Assembly: GCF_024220175.1 (NCBI RefSeq)
Contig: NZ_CP098502.1
Location: 4,530,514-4,594,513, forward strand
DNA from: Paraconexibacter antarcticus
Lineage (GTDB): Bacteria; Actinomycetota; Thermoleophilia; Solirubrobacterales; Solirubrobacteraceae
Direction of reading: 5' to 3'
Length of the DNA stretch: 64,000 bases
This document shows, piece after piece, positions 7,313-13,961 of this stretch (the stretch's first letter is position 1; every line of letters begins with the position of its first letter). The notes below the pieces were generated by a model. It was not told where the DNA came from. It did not search any database and worked only from the letters and a program-made list of their open reading frames with translations. A program made the position numbers and the translations under genes.

Positions 7313-8383
7313 ATGACGGCTTCTCGACTTGGGCGCATGGCGGCGGCAGGGGCGCGCCTCGCACGGCGGGACGGGCGCGCGGTCGCGGTCTGCGGTGTCG
7401 CCTTCACCGTGGCGGTCGCGGTCGGCCAGGCGTCCGGCCAGGTGACGACCACGACGCTCCCCAGTGCCGCGACGAATCCCCCGTGCTTCGGCGCGGCCGC
7501 CCGTGACCACCAGCACCCCTGCAGCAACGCGCAGCTCCGCTACAAGGTCCTCCCGACGCCCGACGACGCCGTCATCGAGCCGAACGCCGAGTGCACCCCG
7601 GTCGTCACAAAGGCGCGGCCGTTCGTCTGCACGTTCGGGTTCGTCCCGCCGGAGGCGGCCCGCGCCGACACGACCGTCGCCCTCGTCGGCGACAGCCACG
7701 CGACCCACTGGCGCGCCGCGCTGGACCCGGTCGCCCGCAGCGAGGAGTGGGCCGGCGTCTCCCTCACCCGCTCGAGCTGCCCGTTCTCCACGACGACCCC
7801 CGTCCTCGACAAGGCGACGGCGCGCGCGTGCGTGAAGTGGAACCCGCAGGTGCAGGCGTGGTTCCGCCGCCACAGGGAGGTCTCGACGGTCTTCACCTCC
7901 GAGCACATCCAGGTGCGCGTGAAGGACTCGAGGCACCGCGGCCAGTTCGAGGCGAAGGTCCGCGGCTACATGAACCAGTGGCGCGCGCTGCCGAGCACGG
8001 TCAAGCACGTCGTGGTCATCAAGGACACGCCGCGCGCGACGGGCAACACGGCCGACTGCGTCACGAACGCCCTCCACAAGAAGGAGCGCGCCGGCGCGGC
8101 CTGCGCGATCCCGCGGAGCTTCGCGATCAAGCCGGACCCGGCGGTCGAGGCGGTCCGGCGACTGCACTCCAGCCGCTACCTCGCGATCGACATGACCTCG
8201 TACTTCTGCTCCGCGCGCTCCTGCCCGCCGGTCATCGGCGGCGCGCTCGTCTTCAAGGACCCGGGGCACATCACGCGGGTCTACGGCGAGACGCTGGGCC
8301 CGTACCTGCAGCGCGCGATCGAGGCGCTCGCGCCCTTCCGGCCGAAGCCGGATCCGGGCGCGGCGCCGTCGAGGACCGGCTAG
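7313..8383 (+). CDS. Exported SGNH-domain protein (OafA/AlgX-like catalytic domain)
   Basis: A protein of 356 residues with an N-terminal hydrophobic export segment (about 22-40) followed by a Cys-containing SGNH domain like the one fused to OafA-type acyltransferases. The Ser motif is VALVGDSHATHW (Ser128) and the Asp-His pair is in FKDPGHITRVYG near the C terminus. Several paired Cys suggest disulfides outside the cell. It is divergent from the MBOAT operon across 219 bp, which suggests a shared role in surface O-acylation. The ATG at 7313 is chosen because it gives a basic lead before the hydrophobic stretch; ATG 7337 is the alternative. Its stop overlaps the convergent gene's stop within one CTAG. 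Confidence 0.8.
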   Translation: MTASRLGRMAAAGARLARRDGRAVAVCGVAFTVAVAVGQASGQVTTTTLPSAATNPPCFGAAARDHQHPCSNAQLRYKVLPTPDDAVIEPNAECTPVVTKARPFVCTFGFVPPEAARADTTVALVGDSHATHWRAALDPVARSEEWAGVSLTRSSCPFSTTTPVLDKATARACVKWNPQVQAWFRRHREVSTVFTSEHIQVRVKDSRHRGQFEAKVRGYMNQWRALPSTVKHVVVIKDTPRATGNTADCVTNALHKKERAGAACAIPRSFAIKPDPAVEAVRRLHSSRYLAIDMTSYFCSARSCPPVIGGALVFKDPGHITRVYGETLGPYLQRAIEALAPFRPKPDPGAAPSRTG

Positions 8384-8766
8384 GAGATGTCCTGCTGGTA
8401 GGTGTAGACGACCTTCTTGCTGCCGCGCGTGCAGGTGACGCGGGCGTCGTACTCGATGGCGCTCTTGACGCGCTTCTCGGTGCACTTGTAGCCGTCGACG
8501 CGTGAGCACGTGCCGGTCTTGCCGTGCCGGGTGCGGCACCGGTAGTGGTCCTTCATGACCTTCGTGCCCGTCCTGCAGCTGACGTGCGAGACCTTCAGCG
8601 ACGTGTAGTAGCCGACGCCCGGGTACTTCGGCGTCTTGCAGCTGGCGGCGGCCGAGGCGGTCACGGGGCTGGCGGTGGCCGCCGTGTCGGCCGCGAGGAC
8701 CGGGACGGCGCCCGCGATACAGGCGGCGACGGCGAGGGACCGCGCGCGCGGGAGGCGGCTGAGCAT
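8380..8766 (-). CDS. Small secreted Cys-rich protein
   Basis: A 128-residue protein with a clear Sec signal (basic MLSRLPRAR, then about 15 hydrophobic residues, Ala-rich cleavage region near 30). The mature part is basic and holds six Cys in short blocks (SCKTPKYPG, HVSCRTG, HYRCRTR, TCSR, KCTEK, VTCTRG), suggesting three disulfides. From memory, Solirubrobacterales encode many small exported proteins with a VSC-(S/R)TA-KV-x5-RC pattern; this looks like one. AAGGAG lies 10-14 bases upstream of the chosen ATG, supporting it over upstream in-frame codons. Function unknown. Confidence 0.75.
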   Translation of the reverse strand: MLSRLPRARSLAVAACIAGAVPVLAADTAATASPVTASAAASCKTPKYPGVGYYTSLKVSHVSCRTGTKVMKDHYRCRTRHGKTGTCSRVDGYKCTEKRVKSAIEYDARVTCTRGSKKVVYTYQQDIS

Positions 8767-8846
8767 CAGGTGGAACTCCTTGGATCGGGGCATCTTCGGG
8801 AACGTAACAGTGAGGTAAACCGCTTCGATGCGGTGCGGGTTACACA

Positions 8847-8866
8847 TCTCACGAACGTCTCACGAA
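8847..8866. promoter_or_regulatory. Direct repeat with 11-bp period, possible response-regulator site
   Basis: TCTCACGAA occurs at 8847-8855 and again at 8858-8866, a spacing of 11 bp (one helical turn). That arrangement is typical of tandem sites for OmpR/PhoB-type regulators. It lies in the divergent gap between the secreted Cys-rich gene and the BVMO gene, in a locally AT-richer stretch. The binding protein is not known. Confidence 0.35.
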
Positions 8867-8931
8867 GCCGGTCACGTGGCGCACGGCCCCCGCGCCCCGC
8901 CTGACGGCGCGTCCGCCGGTACCCTGAGCGC

Positions 8932-10449
8932 GTGTCCGCGAGCGTTCAGGCAGAGGTCGTCATCGTCGGTGCGGGCTTCGGGGGGATCGCGGCCGCGATC
9001 GAGCTCGGGCAACACGGCTTCCGGGACGTCAAGCTCCTCGAGAAGGCCCCGCAGTCCGGCGGCACCTGGTTCCACAACAGCTACCCGGGCGCGGCGTGCG
9101 ACGTCCCGAGCCACCTGTACTCGTACTCGTTCGCCACGCGGCGCGACTGGAAGCGGCTGTGCTCGCCGCAGAGCGAGATCCTCGACTACATCCACGAGGT
9201 CGCCCGCGAGCACGGCGTCGACCGGCAGATCGTGACCGACACGACGGTCACCGCGGTGAGCTGGGACGACGCCGCCCGCCGCTGGTCGGTCACGACCGAG
9301 GACGGTCCGACCTACGAGGCCTCCGCCGTCGTCATCGCGACCGGGCAGCTGCACCAGCCCGCCTACCCGCGGATCGCGGGCGTCGAGACGTTCGCCGGCC
9401 ACAGCTTCCACTCGGCCGGGTGGGACCACGACTACGACCTGCGCGGCAAGCGCATCGCGGTCATCGGGAGCGGTGCGAGCGCGGTGCAGTTCGTCCCCGA
9501 GATCGCGGAGGTCGCGGGCCGGCTGTCGGTCTTCCAGCGCTCGGGCAACTGGTTCCTGCCGCGCAGGAACCGCCGCTACCCGAAGGCTGTCGCCGCGGCG
9601 ATCCGGTACGTCCCCGGCCTGCAGGCCGCGCGGCGGCGCTACCTCTACCACTACGGCGAGGTGCTGACGCTCGCGATCCGCCATCCGAAGACGTGGGGCC
9701 GCATCGGCGCCGCGCGCAGCGCCGCCTTCATGCGCTGGCAGCTGCGCGACCCCGAGGTGCGGCGCAAGGCGTGGCCGGACTACACGTTCGGGTGCAAGCG
9801 CGTCCTGTTCAGCTCGAAGTGGCTGCCGGCGCTGCAGCGGCCCAACGTCGAGCTCGTGACCGACCGCGTCACCGGCCTCGAGCCCGAGGGCGTGCGGACC
9901 GACGACGGCCGCCTGCACGAGGTCGACTGCGTCATCTACGGCACCGGCTTCCGGACGACCGACTTCATGTTCCCGATGCGGGTGACCGGCGTCGGGGGCC
10001 GCGATCTCGCCACCGACTGGGCCGACGGGGCGCACGCGCACCTCGGCCTGAGCGTCCCGGGCTACCCGTCGCTGTTCGTCATGTACGGGCCGAACACGAA
10101 CACCTCCGGCGGCTCGATCATCGTCTACCTCGAGGCGCAGGCGCGCTACATCCGGCAGGCGCTGGAGCACGTCCGCCACGCCGGCGCGCAGGCGATCGAC
10201 GTGCGGCCCGAGGTCGAGGCCGCGAGCGACCGCGAGGTCCAGGCGCGCTTCGCGGGGACGGCGTGGACCGCCTGCGACTCCTGGTACCGCACCGACGACG
10301 GGCGGATCGTCGCGAACTGGCCGGGCTACATGCGCGAGTACGAGGAGCGCACGCGGACGCTCGACGCGAGCCAGTTCGTCCTCCTGCGCGCCGACGGGGA
10401 CGAGCACGTCCAGGCCGGCGCGACCGTCGGCGCGGGCGAGCCGGGCTGA
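8932..10449 (+). CDS. Flavin-containing Baeyer-Villiger-type monooxygenase
   Basis: FAD/NADPH monooxygenase of 505 residues. The first Rossmann motif is GAGFGG (13-18), the BVMO fingerprint F-x-G-x3-H-x3-W appears as FAGHSFHSAGWD (154-165), and the second dinucleotide motif is GSGASA (179-184). ATG/GATG-type motif VVIATGQLH is also present. Such enzymes insert oxygen into ketones to give esters or lactones, using NADPH and O2. The start is GTG. The gene heads a plus-strand series with a propeller protein, PlsC and a GNAT enzyme. The substrate is unknown; a lipid or cyclic ketone is a guess from context. Confidence 0.92.
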   Translation: MSASVQAEVVIVGAGFGGIAAAIELGQHGFRDVKLLEKAPQSGGTWFHNSYPGAACDVPSHLYSYSFATRRDWKRLCSPQSEILDYIHEVAREHGVDRQIVTDTTVTAVSWDDAARRWSVTTEDGPTYEASAVVIATGQLHQPAYPRIAGVETFAGHSFHSAGWDHDYDLRGKRIAVIGSGASAVQFVPEIAEVAGRLSVFQRSGNWFLPRRNRRYPKAVAAAIRYVPGLQAARRRYLYHYGEVLTLAIRHPKTWGRIGAARSAAFMRWQLRDPEVRRKAWPDYTFGCKRVLFSSKWLPALQRPNVELVTDRVTGLEPEGVRTDDGRLHEVDCVIYGTGFRTTDFMFPMRVTGVGGRDLATDWADGAHAHLGLSVPGYPSLFVMYGPNTNTSGGSIIVYLEAQARYIRQALEHVRHAGAQAIDVRPEVEAASDREVQARFAGTAWTACDSWYRTDDGRIVANWPGYMREYEERTRTLDASQFVLLRADGDEHVQAGATVGAGEPG

Positions 10450-10456
10450 CGCGCGC

Positions 10457-11380
10457 GTGCCGCGCCGCCGGCTGACCGGGTTCGTGGCGGCGGCGGCCCT
10501 CGCCGGGGCCGGCGCCGTCGGCGCGCCGGTCGCGGATGCGGCGACCGCCCGCGACGGCAGCCTCGCGCTGGCCACCGGCGGGCAGTTCGTGCTGCAGCCG
10601 GTCGGGGGCGGCAGCGCGCGCCGCGCCGCCGGGCCCGGCGTCTCGATCGTCGGGACCTCGCGCGGCGGCGGGCTCGTCGCCCTCTCCAGCGGGGCGGGCG
10701 GGGACGTGACGATCACGACGCCCGGCGGCCGGGTCATCCGCCGCTTCGCGTTCGGCGGCATCGTCGTGCACTCCCTCGACATCTCGCCCGACGGGCGCAC
10801 GCTCGCGCTCACCGCGTTCCGCAACGCCGAGCCGTATCCCGGCCACCTCTTCCCGTACCTCGCGCGGGTTGACGGCCGCGACCTGCGCCGTCTGCGCACG
10901 CGCACGCGCTTCGTCTACGACCTGCGGTTCACGCCAGACGGCGGCTCCCTCGTGTACGCCGGCGCCCCAAGCGCCGGCACGCAGGTGGGCTGCGCGTCGC
11001 TGCGCCGTGTCCGGGCCGACGGCGCGGCCGACGCGGCCGTCTACCCCGCGGGACGCACCCCCGGCCGGCCGTGCGTCGTGACCCTCGCGCTGTCGCCGGG
11101 CGGCGACGGGGCGGCCTTCACCGGCGACCCCGACCCGGCGCGGCCGTCCCCGGACGGCGCGGTGCGCACGGCCGCCTACCGCGTGCGCCTGAGCGGGCCG
11201 TCGATCCCGGCGCTCGTCCAGCGCGCGGCGTACGCCGTCGCGTGGGCGCCGGGCGGCGGGCGCATCGCGTTCAGCACGCCGGCGGGGACGTTCTACGCCG
11301 CCTCGTCGGGGACGCCCCGCCCCGTCCTCGTGAGCCCGCTGTCGACCCTCTCGCTCGCGTGGCTGCGCCGCGCCGGCTGA
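10457..11380 (+). CDS. Exported TolB/WD40-like beta-propeller protein
   Basis: A 307-residue protein with a Sec signal (RRRLTGFVAAAALAGAGAVGAPVADA) and repeats of the PD40 kind: HSLDISPDGRTLALTAF, YDLRFTPDGGSLVYAG, TLALSPGGDGAAFTG, YAVAWAPGGGRIAFST. Each repeat has the S/P-D/G-G-x-x-(L/I)-(A/V)-(Y/F) strand pattern, so a 5-6-bladed propeller outside the cell is likely. GTG start 8 bp after the BVMO stop, so probably co-transcribed. No catalytic motif is seen; a binding or scaffold role is inferred. Confidence 0.7.
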   Translation: MPRRRLTGFVAAAALAGAGAVGAPVADAATARDGSLALATGGQFVLQPVGGGSARRAAGPGVSIVGTSRGGGLVALSSGAGGDVTITTPGGRVIRRFAFGGIVVHSLDISPDGRTLALTAFRNAEPYPGHLFPYLARVDGRDLRRLRTRTRFVYDLRFTPDGGSLVYAGAPSAGTQVGCASLRRVRADGAADAAVYPAGRTPGRPCVVTLALSPGGDGAAFTGDPDPARPSPDGAVRTAAYRVRLSGPSIPALVQRAAYAVAWAPGGGRIAFSTPAGTFYAASSGTPRPVLVSPLSTLSLAWLRRAG

Positions 11381-11413
11381 GCCGACCGGCGAGTCCTCTC
11401 GTAGGGTCCTGAC

Positions 11414-12079
11414 GTGGCCACCACGCACGAGCACGAACCGCTGTCGAAGACGTACCGCTTCGCGATGACCGCCTGCGCCCCGGCGATCCGCTGGTGGGGA
11501 CGGCTCGAGGTCGTGGGGCTCGACGAGCTGCCGGTCGGCGTCCCGGTCCTCATCTGCGGCAACCACGACAGCCACTGGGACCCCGTCGCGATCGGTGTCG
11601 CCGGCAAGTCCCGCCGCCAGATCTGCGCGCTCGCCAAGGCGTCGATGTGGAAGCGTCCCGGCCTGCGCCACATCCTCGACGGGATGGGCCAGATCCCCAT
11701 CGAGCGTGGCGCGGGGGACGTCGGCGCCCTCGACCGGGCGACGGAGATCCTCCGCGACGGCGCGTGCATCGGCATCTTCCCCGAGGGGACGCTGAGCCGC
11801 GGGGGGCCGCTGCGCGCCCGCAGCGGCATCGGCCGCCTCGCGGCGAACGTGCCCGAGGCGGAGGTCGTCTGCGTCGCGGTCACCGGGACCGTCGACCTCG
11901 TGCGCGGCCCGTTCACGCGGCCGCGCATCCGCGTCGAGTTCTTCCGTCCCGCCGGCGGCGGGCTGCAGGAGGGCGAGAGCCAGAAGGCGTTCGCCCAGCG
12001 GCTGCTCGACGAGGTCCGTGCGAAGGCGCCGGTCGTCGCCGCGGGGCGCAGGCCCGGGCGGAAGGCCGACGCTCCGTGA
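11414..12079 (+). CDS. 1-acyl-sn-glycerol-3-phosphate acyltransferase family (PlsC)
   Basis: A 221-residue PlsC-domain protein, which acylates lysophosphatidic acid or a related acceptor at the inner membrane. The catalytic NHxxxxD block is NHDSHWD with H51 and D56, and the acceptor-binding motif is FPEGT (122-126); GQIPIERG is the third family block. A GTG start follows the propeller gene by 33 bp, and its TGA overlaps the next gene's GTG (GTGA). Many bacteria hold several PlsC paralogues, so the exact acceptor is open. Confidence 0.92.
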   Translation: MATTHEHEPLSKTYRFAMTACAPAIRWWGRLEVVGLDELPVGVPVLICGNHDSHWDPVAIGVAGKSRRQICALAKASMWKRPGLRHILDGMGQIPIERGAGDVGALDRATEILRDGACIGIFPEGTLSRGGPLRARSGIGRLAANVPEAEVVCVAVTGTVDLVRGPFTRPRIRVEFFRPAGGGLQEGESQKAFAQRLLDEVRAKAPVVAAGRRPGRKADAP

Positions 12080-12534
12080 GCACGGAGGTCCGGCTGCGCG
12101 ACGGGCGCCCGGAGGAGGTCGGCGTCCTCACCGAGCTGCAGCGCCGGGCCGCGATGGTCTGGGAGGAGGACCGCGCGATCCTCGAGGCGCATCCGGAGGC
12201 GGTCGCCGTCCCGCTCGACGCCGTCCGCGAGCGCCGCGTCCGCGTCGCCGCCGCGCCGGACGACACGCCGCTCGGCTTCGCGCTCGTCCTCCCGGTCACC
12301 GAAGGGGAGTGCGAGCTCGACGCGCTCTTCGTCGAGCCCGTCCTCCACGGCCGCGGACTCGGCCGGCGCCTGCTCGAGGACGTCGCGGCGCGCGTGCGCG
12401 CGGCGGGCGCGCGCGAGCTGTTCGTCGTCTCCGGCCCGGGCGCGGTCGGGTTCTACGAGCGGGCGGGCTTCCGCCCCGTCGGCGAGGTCCCGACCGCCTT
12501 CGGGCCCGCGCACCAGCTGGCGCGGGCCCTCTGA
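12076..12534 (+). CDS. GNAT-family N-acetyltransferase
   Basis: A 152-residue single GNAT domain. The acetyl-CoA-binding motif A is LDALFVEPVLHGRGLGRRLLEDV (R/Q-x-x-G-x-G/A present as RGLGRR), and motif B is FYERAGFRPVGE near the C terminus. The GTG start at 12076 overlaps the plsC stop by 4 bp, so translation is coupled. The acetyl acceptor is unknown. The gene ends just before a strong palindromic terminator-like structure shared with the convergent desaturase gene. Confidence 0.88.
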   Translation: MSTEVRLRDGRPEEVGVLTELQRRAAMVWEEDRAILEAHPEAVAVPLDAVRERRVRVAAAPDDTPLGFALVLPVTEGECELDALFVEPVLHGRGLGRRLLEDVAARVRAAGARELFVVSGPGAVGFYERAGFRPVGEVPTAFGPAHQLARAL

Positions 12535-12536
12535 GC

Positions 12537-12586
12537 GCGGCGTGCGGCCCAGTCACGCTCATGAGCGTGTTCCGGCCGCACGCCGC
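12537..12586. terminator. Nested-palindrome hairpin between convergent genes
   Basis: Perfect 13-bp arms GCGGCGTGCGGCC (12537-12549) and complement (12574-12586) enclose a second perfect 16-bp palindrome, CACGCTCATGAGCGTG (12554-12569). It lies 2 bp past the GNAT stop and 14 bp before the end of the convergent desaturase gene. It could act as a terminator in both directions; there is no T-tract, as is common in high-GC actinobacteria. Confidence 0.7.
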
Positions 12587-12600
12587 GGTCCCCTGGGGCC

Positions 12601-13764
12601 CTAGGCCGCGATCGGCACCGGCGGCTCGGCGGCGGCCGCGTCCTCGCGCGGCAGCGGCGGCACCGTCGGGGCGACCTTCGCGACGCTCGCCCCGCCCGGG
12701 AACGAGAGGCGGAGGATCTTCTTGCCGACCGAGCGGTACTGCCTGCCGAGGCGGCCCGAGAGGTACGGCAGGCCGTAGCGCGCGCAGACGGCGCGGACCT
12801 CCGGGGCGATCTCGGCGTAGCGGCTCGCCGGGAGGTCCGGGAAGAGGTGGTGCTCGATCTGGTGGGAGAGGTTGCCCGTCATGAGGTGGAAGAGCGGCGT
12901 CCCCTCGAGGTTGCACGAGCCGAGGAGCTGGCGGACGTACCAGGCGCCGCGGCTCTCGCCGTCGAGCTGGTCCTCGGTGAAGGTGTGCGCGCCCTCCGGG
13001 ATGTGGCCCATGAAGACGATCGTGTGGACCCAGGTGGAGCGCGCGACGTTCGCGATCGCGTTGCCGATCACGGCCTTCCTGAAGCCCTTGCGCCCGGCGA
13101 GCGCCGGGAAGACGAGGTAGTCCTTCGTCATCTGCTGCCCGGCCTTGCGCAGGAAGGCGACGACCTCCTCGCGGGCCTGCTCCTTCGTCTTCTCGCCGCG
13201 GCGGACGGCGTCGAGCTCCATGTCGTAGAGCGCGATGCCCCACTCGAAGGTCGCCGCCATGAGCATCCCGTAGACGGGCTGCAGGAGATAGATCGGGTGC
13301 CACGGCTGCTCGGGGTCGACGCGCATCGCCGAGTAGCCGAGGTCGCGGTCCTTCCCGACGACGTTCGTGTACGTGTGGTGCTGGTAGTTGTGCGAGTACT
13401 TCCACGACCTTGCGGTTGAGACGGCGTCCCAGTCCCAGCTCGACGAGTGGATGGCCGGGTCGCGCATCCAGTCGTACTGGCCGTGCATGACGTTGTGGCC
13501 GATCTCCATGTTCTCGATCGCCTTGGCGACGGCGAGGACCGCGGTGCCGAGCACGAGGGCGGGCCGCTTGCGCGAGAGGACGAGGAGGCCGCGCCCGGCG
13601 ACCTCGAGCGCGCGCTGCGCGGCGATGACACGGCGGATGTAGCGCGCGTCGCGCTCGCCGAGGTCGGCGCGCACGCGGTCGGCGATGGCGTCGAGCTCGA
13701 GCGCGATTGCGTCGAGGTCGGCAGGCGTCAGGTGCTGCATGGGGTCAGCGGAGGCGGTGCTCAT
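12601..13764 (-). CDS. Membrane fatty acid desaturase (DesA3-like), stand-alone copy
   Basis: A 387-residue di-iron desaturase that introduces a double bond into acyl-CoA or lipid-bound chains. The three His boxes are HNVMH (H90/H94), HNYQHH (about 125-130) and QIEHH in GNLSHQIEHHLFP. It is a close paralogue of the gene at 21579-22748 over nearly its full length, but has no reductase gene beside it. The chosen ATG (13764-13762) gives an N terminus matching the paralogue; the open frame extends further upstream through Arg-rich non-family sequence. It is divergent from the acylase gene. Confidence 0.92.
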   Translation of the reverse strand: MSTASADPMQHLTPADLDAIALELDAIADRVRADLGERDARYIRRVIAAQRALEVAGRGLLVLSRKRPALVLGTAVLAVAKAIENMEIGHNVMHGQYDWMRDPAIHSSSWDWDAVSTARSWKYSHNYQHHTYTNVVGKDRDLGYSAMRVDPEQPWHPIYLLQPVYGMLMAATFEWGIALYDMELDAVRRGEKTKEQAREEVVAFLRKAGQQMTKDYLVFPALAGRKGFRKAVIGNAIANVARSTWVHTIVFMGHIPEGAHTFTEDQLDGESRGAWYVRQLLGSCNLEGTPLFHLMTGNLSHQIEHHLFPDLPASRYAEIAPEVRAVCARYGLPYLSGRLGRQYRSVGKKILRLSFPGGASVAKVAPTVPPLPREDAAAAEPPVPIAA

Positions 13765-13921
13765 GGCGTGGTCTCGTCGATCGGGTCGGGCGGGGTCACG
13801 TCGCACACTCGATCCCTGCCGGCGCACGCGCAGCGGCAACCCTACGGACCGAAGCTAAATATCTCCCCCGCGACCGACGCTCGGGGGGGTCGGCGCCCGC
13901 GCCCGGAGCGCCCCGACGCCA

Positions 13922-13941
13922 AACTGGCCCGCTGGCCAGTT
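13922..13941. promoter_or_regulatory. Inverted repeat, candidate operator
   Basis: AACTGGCC (13922-13929) and GGCCAGTT (13934-13941) form 8-bp arms around a 4-bp spacer. The repeat is 20 bases upstream of the acylase start codon and in the divergent gap shared with the desaturase. Size and symmetry fit a TetR-type operator. No TetR gene is adjacent, so the regulator is unknown. Confidence 0.45.
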
Positions 13942-13961
13942 CATCGGATAGGGTCGCCGTC

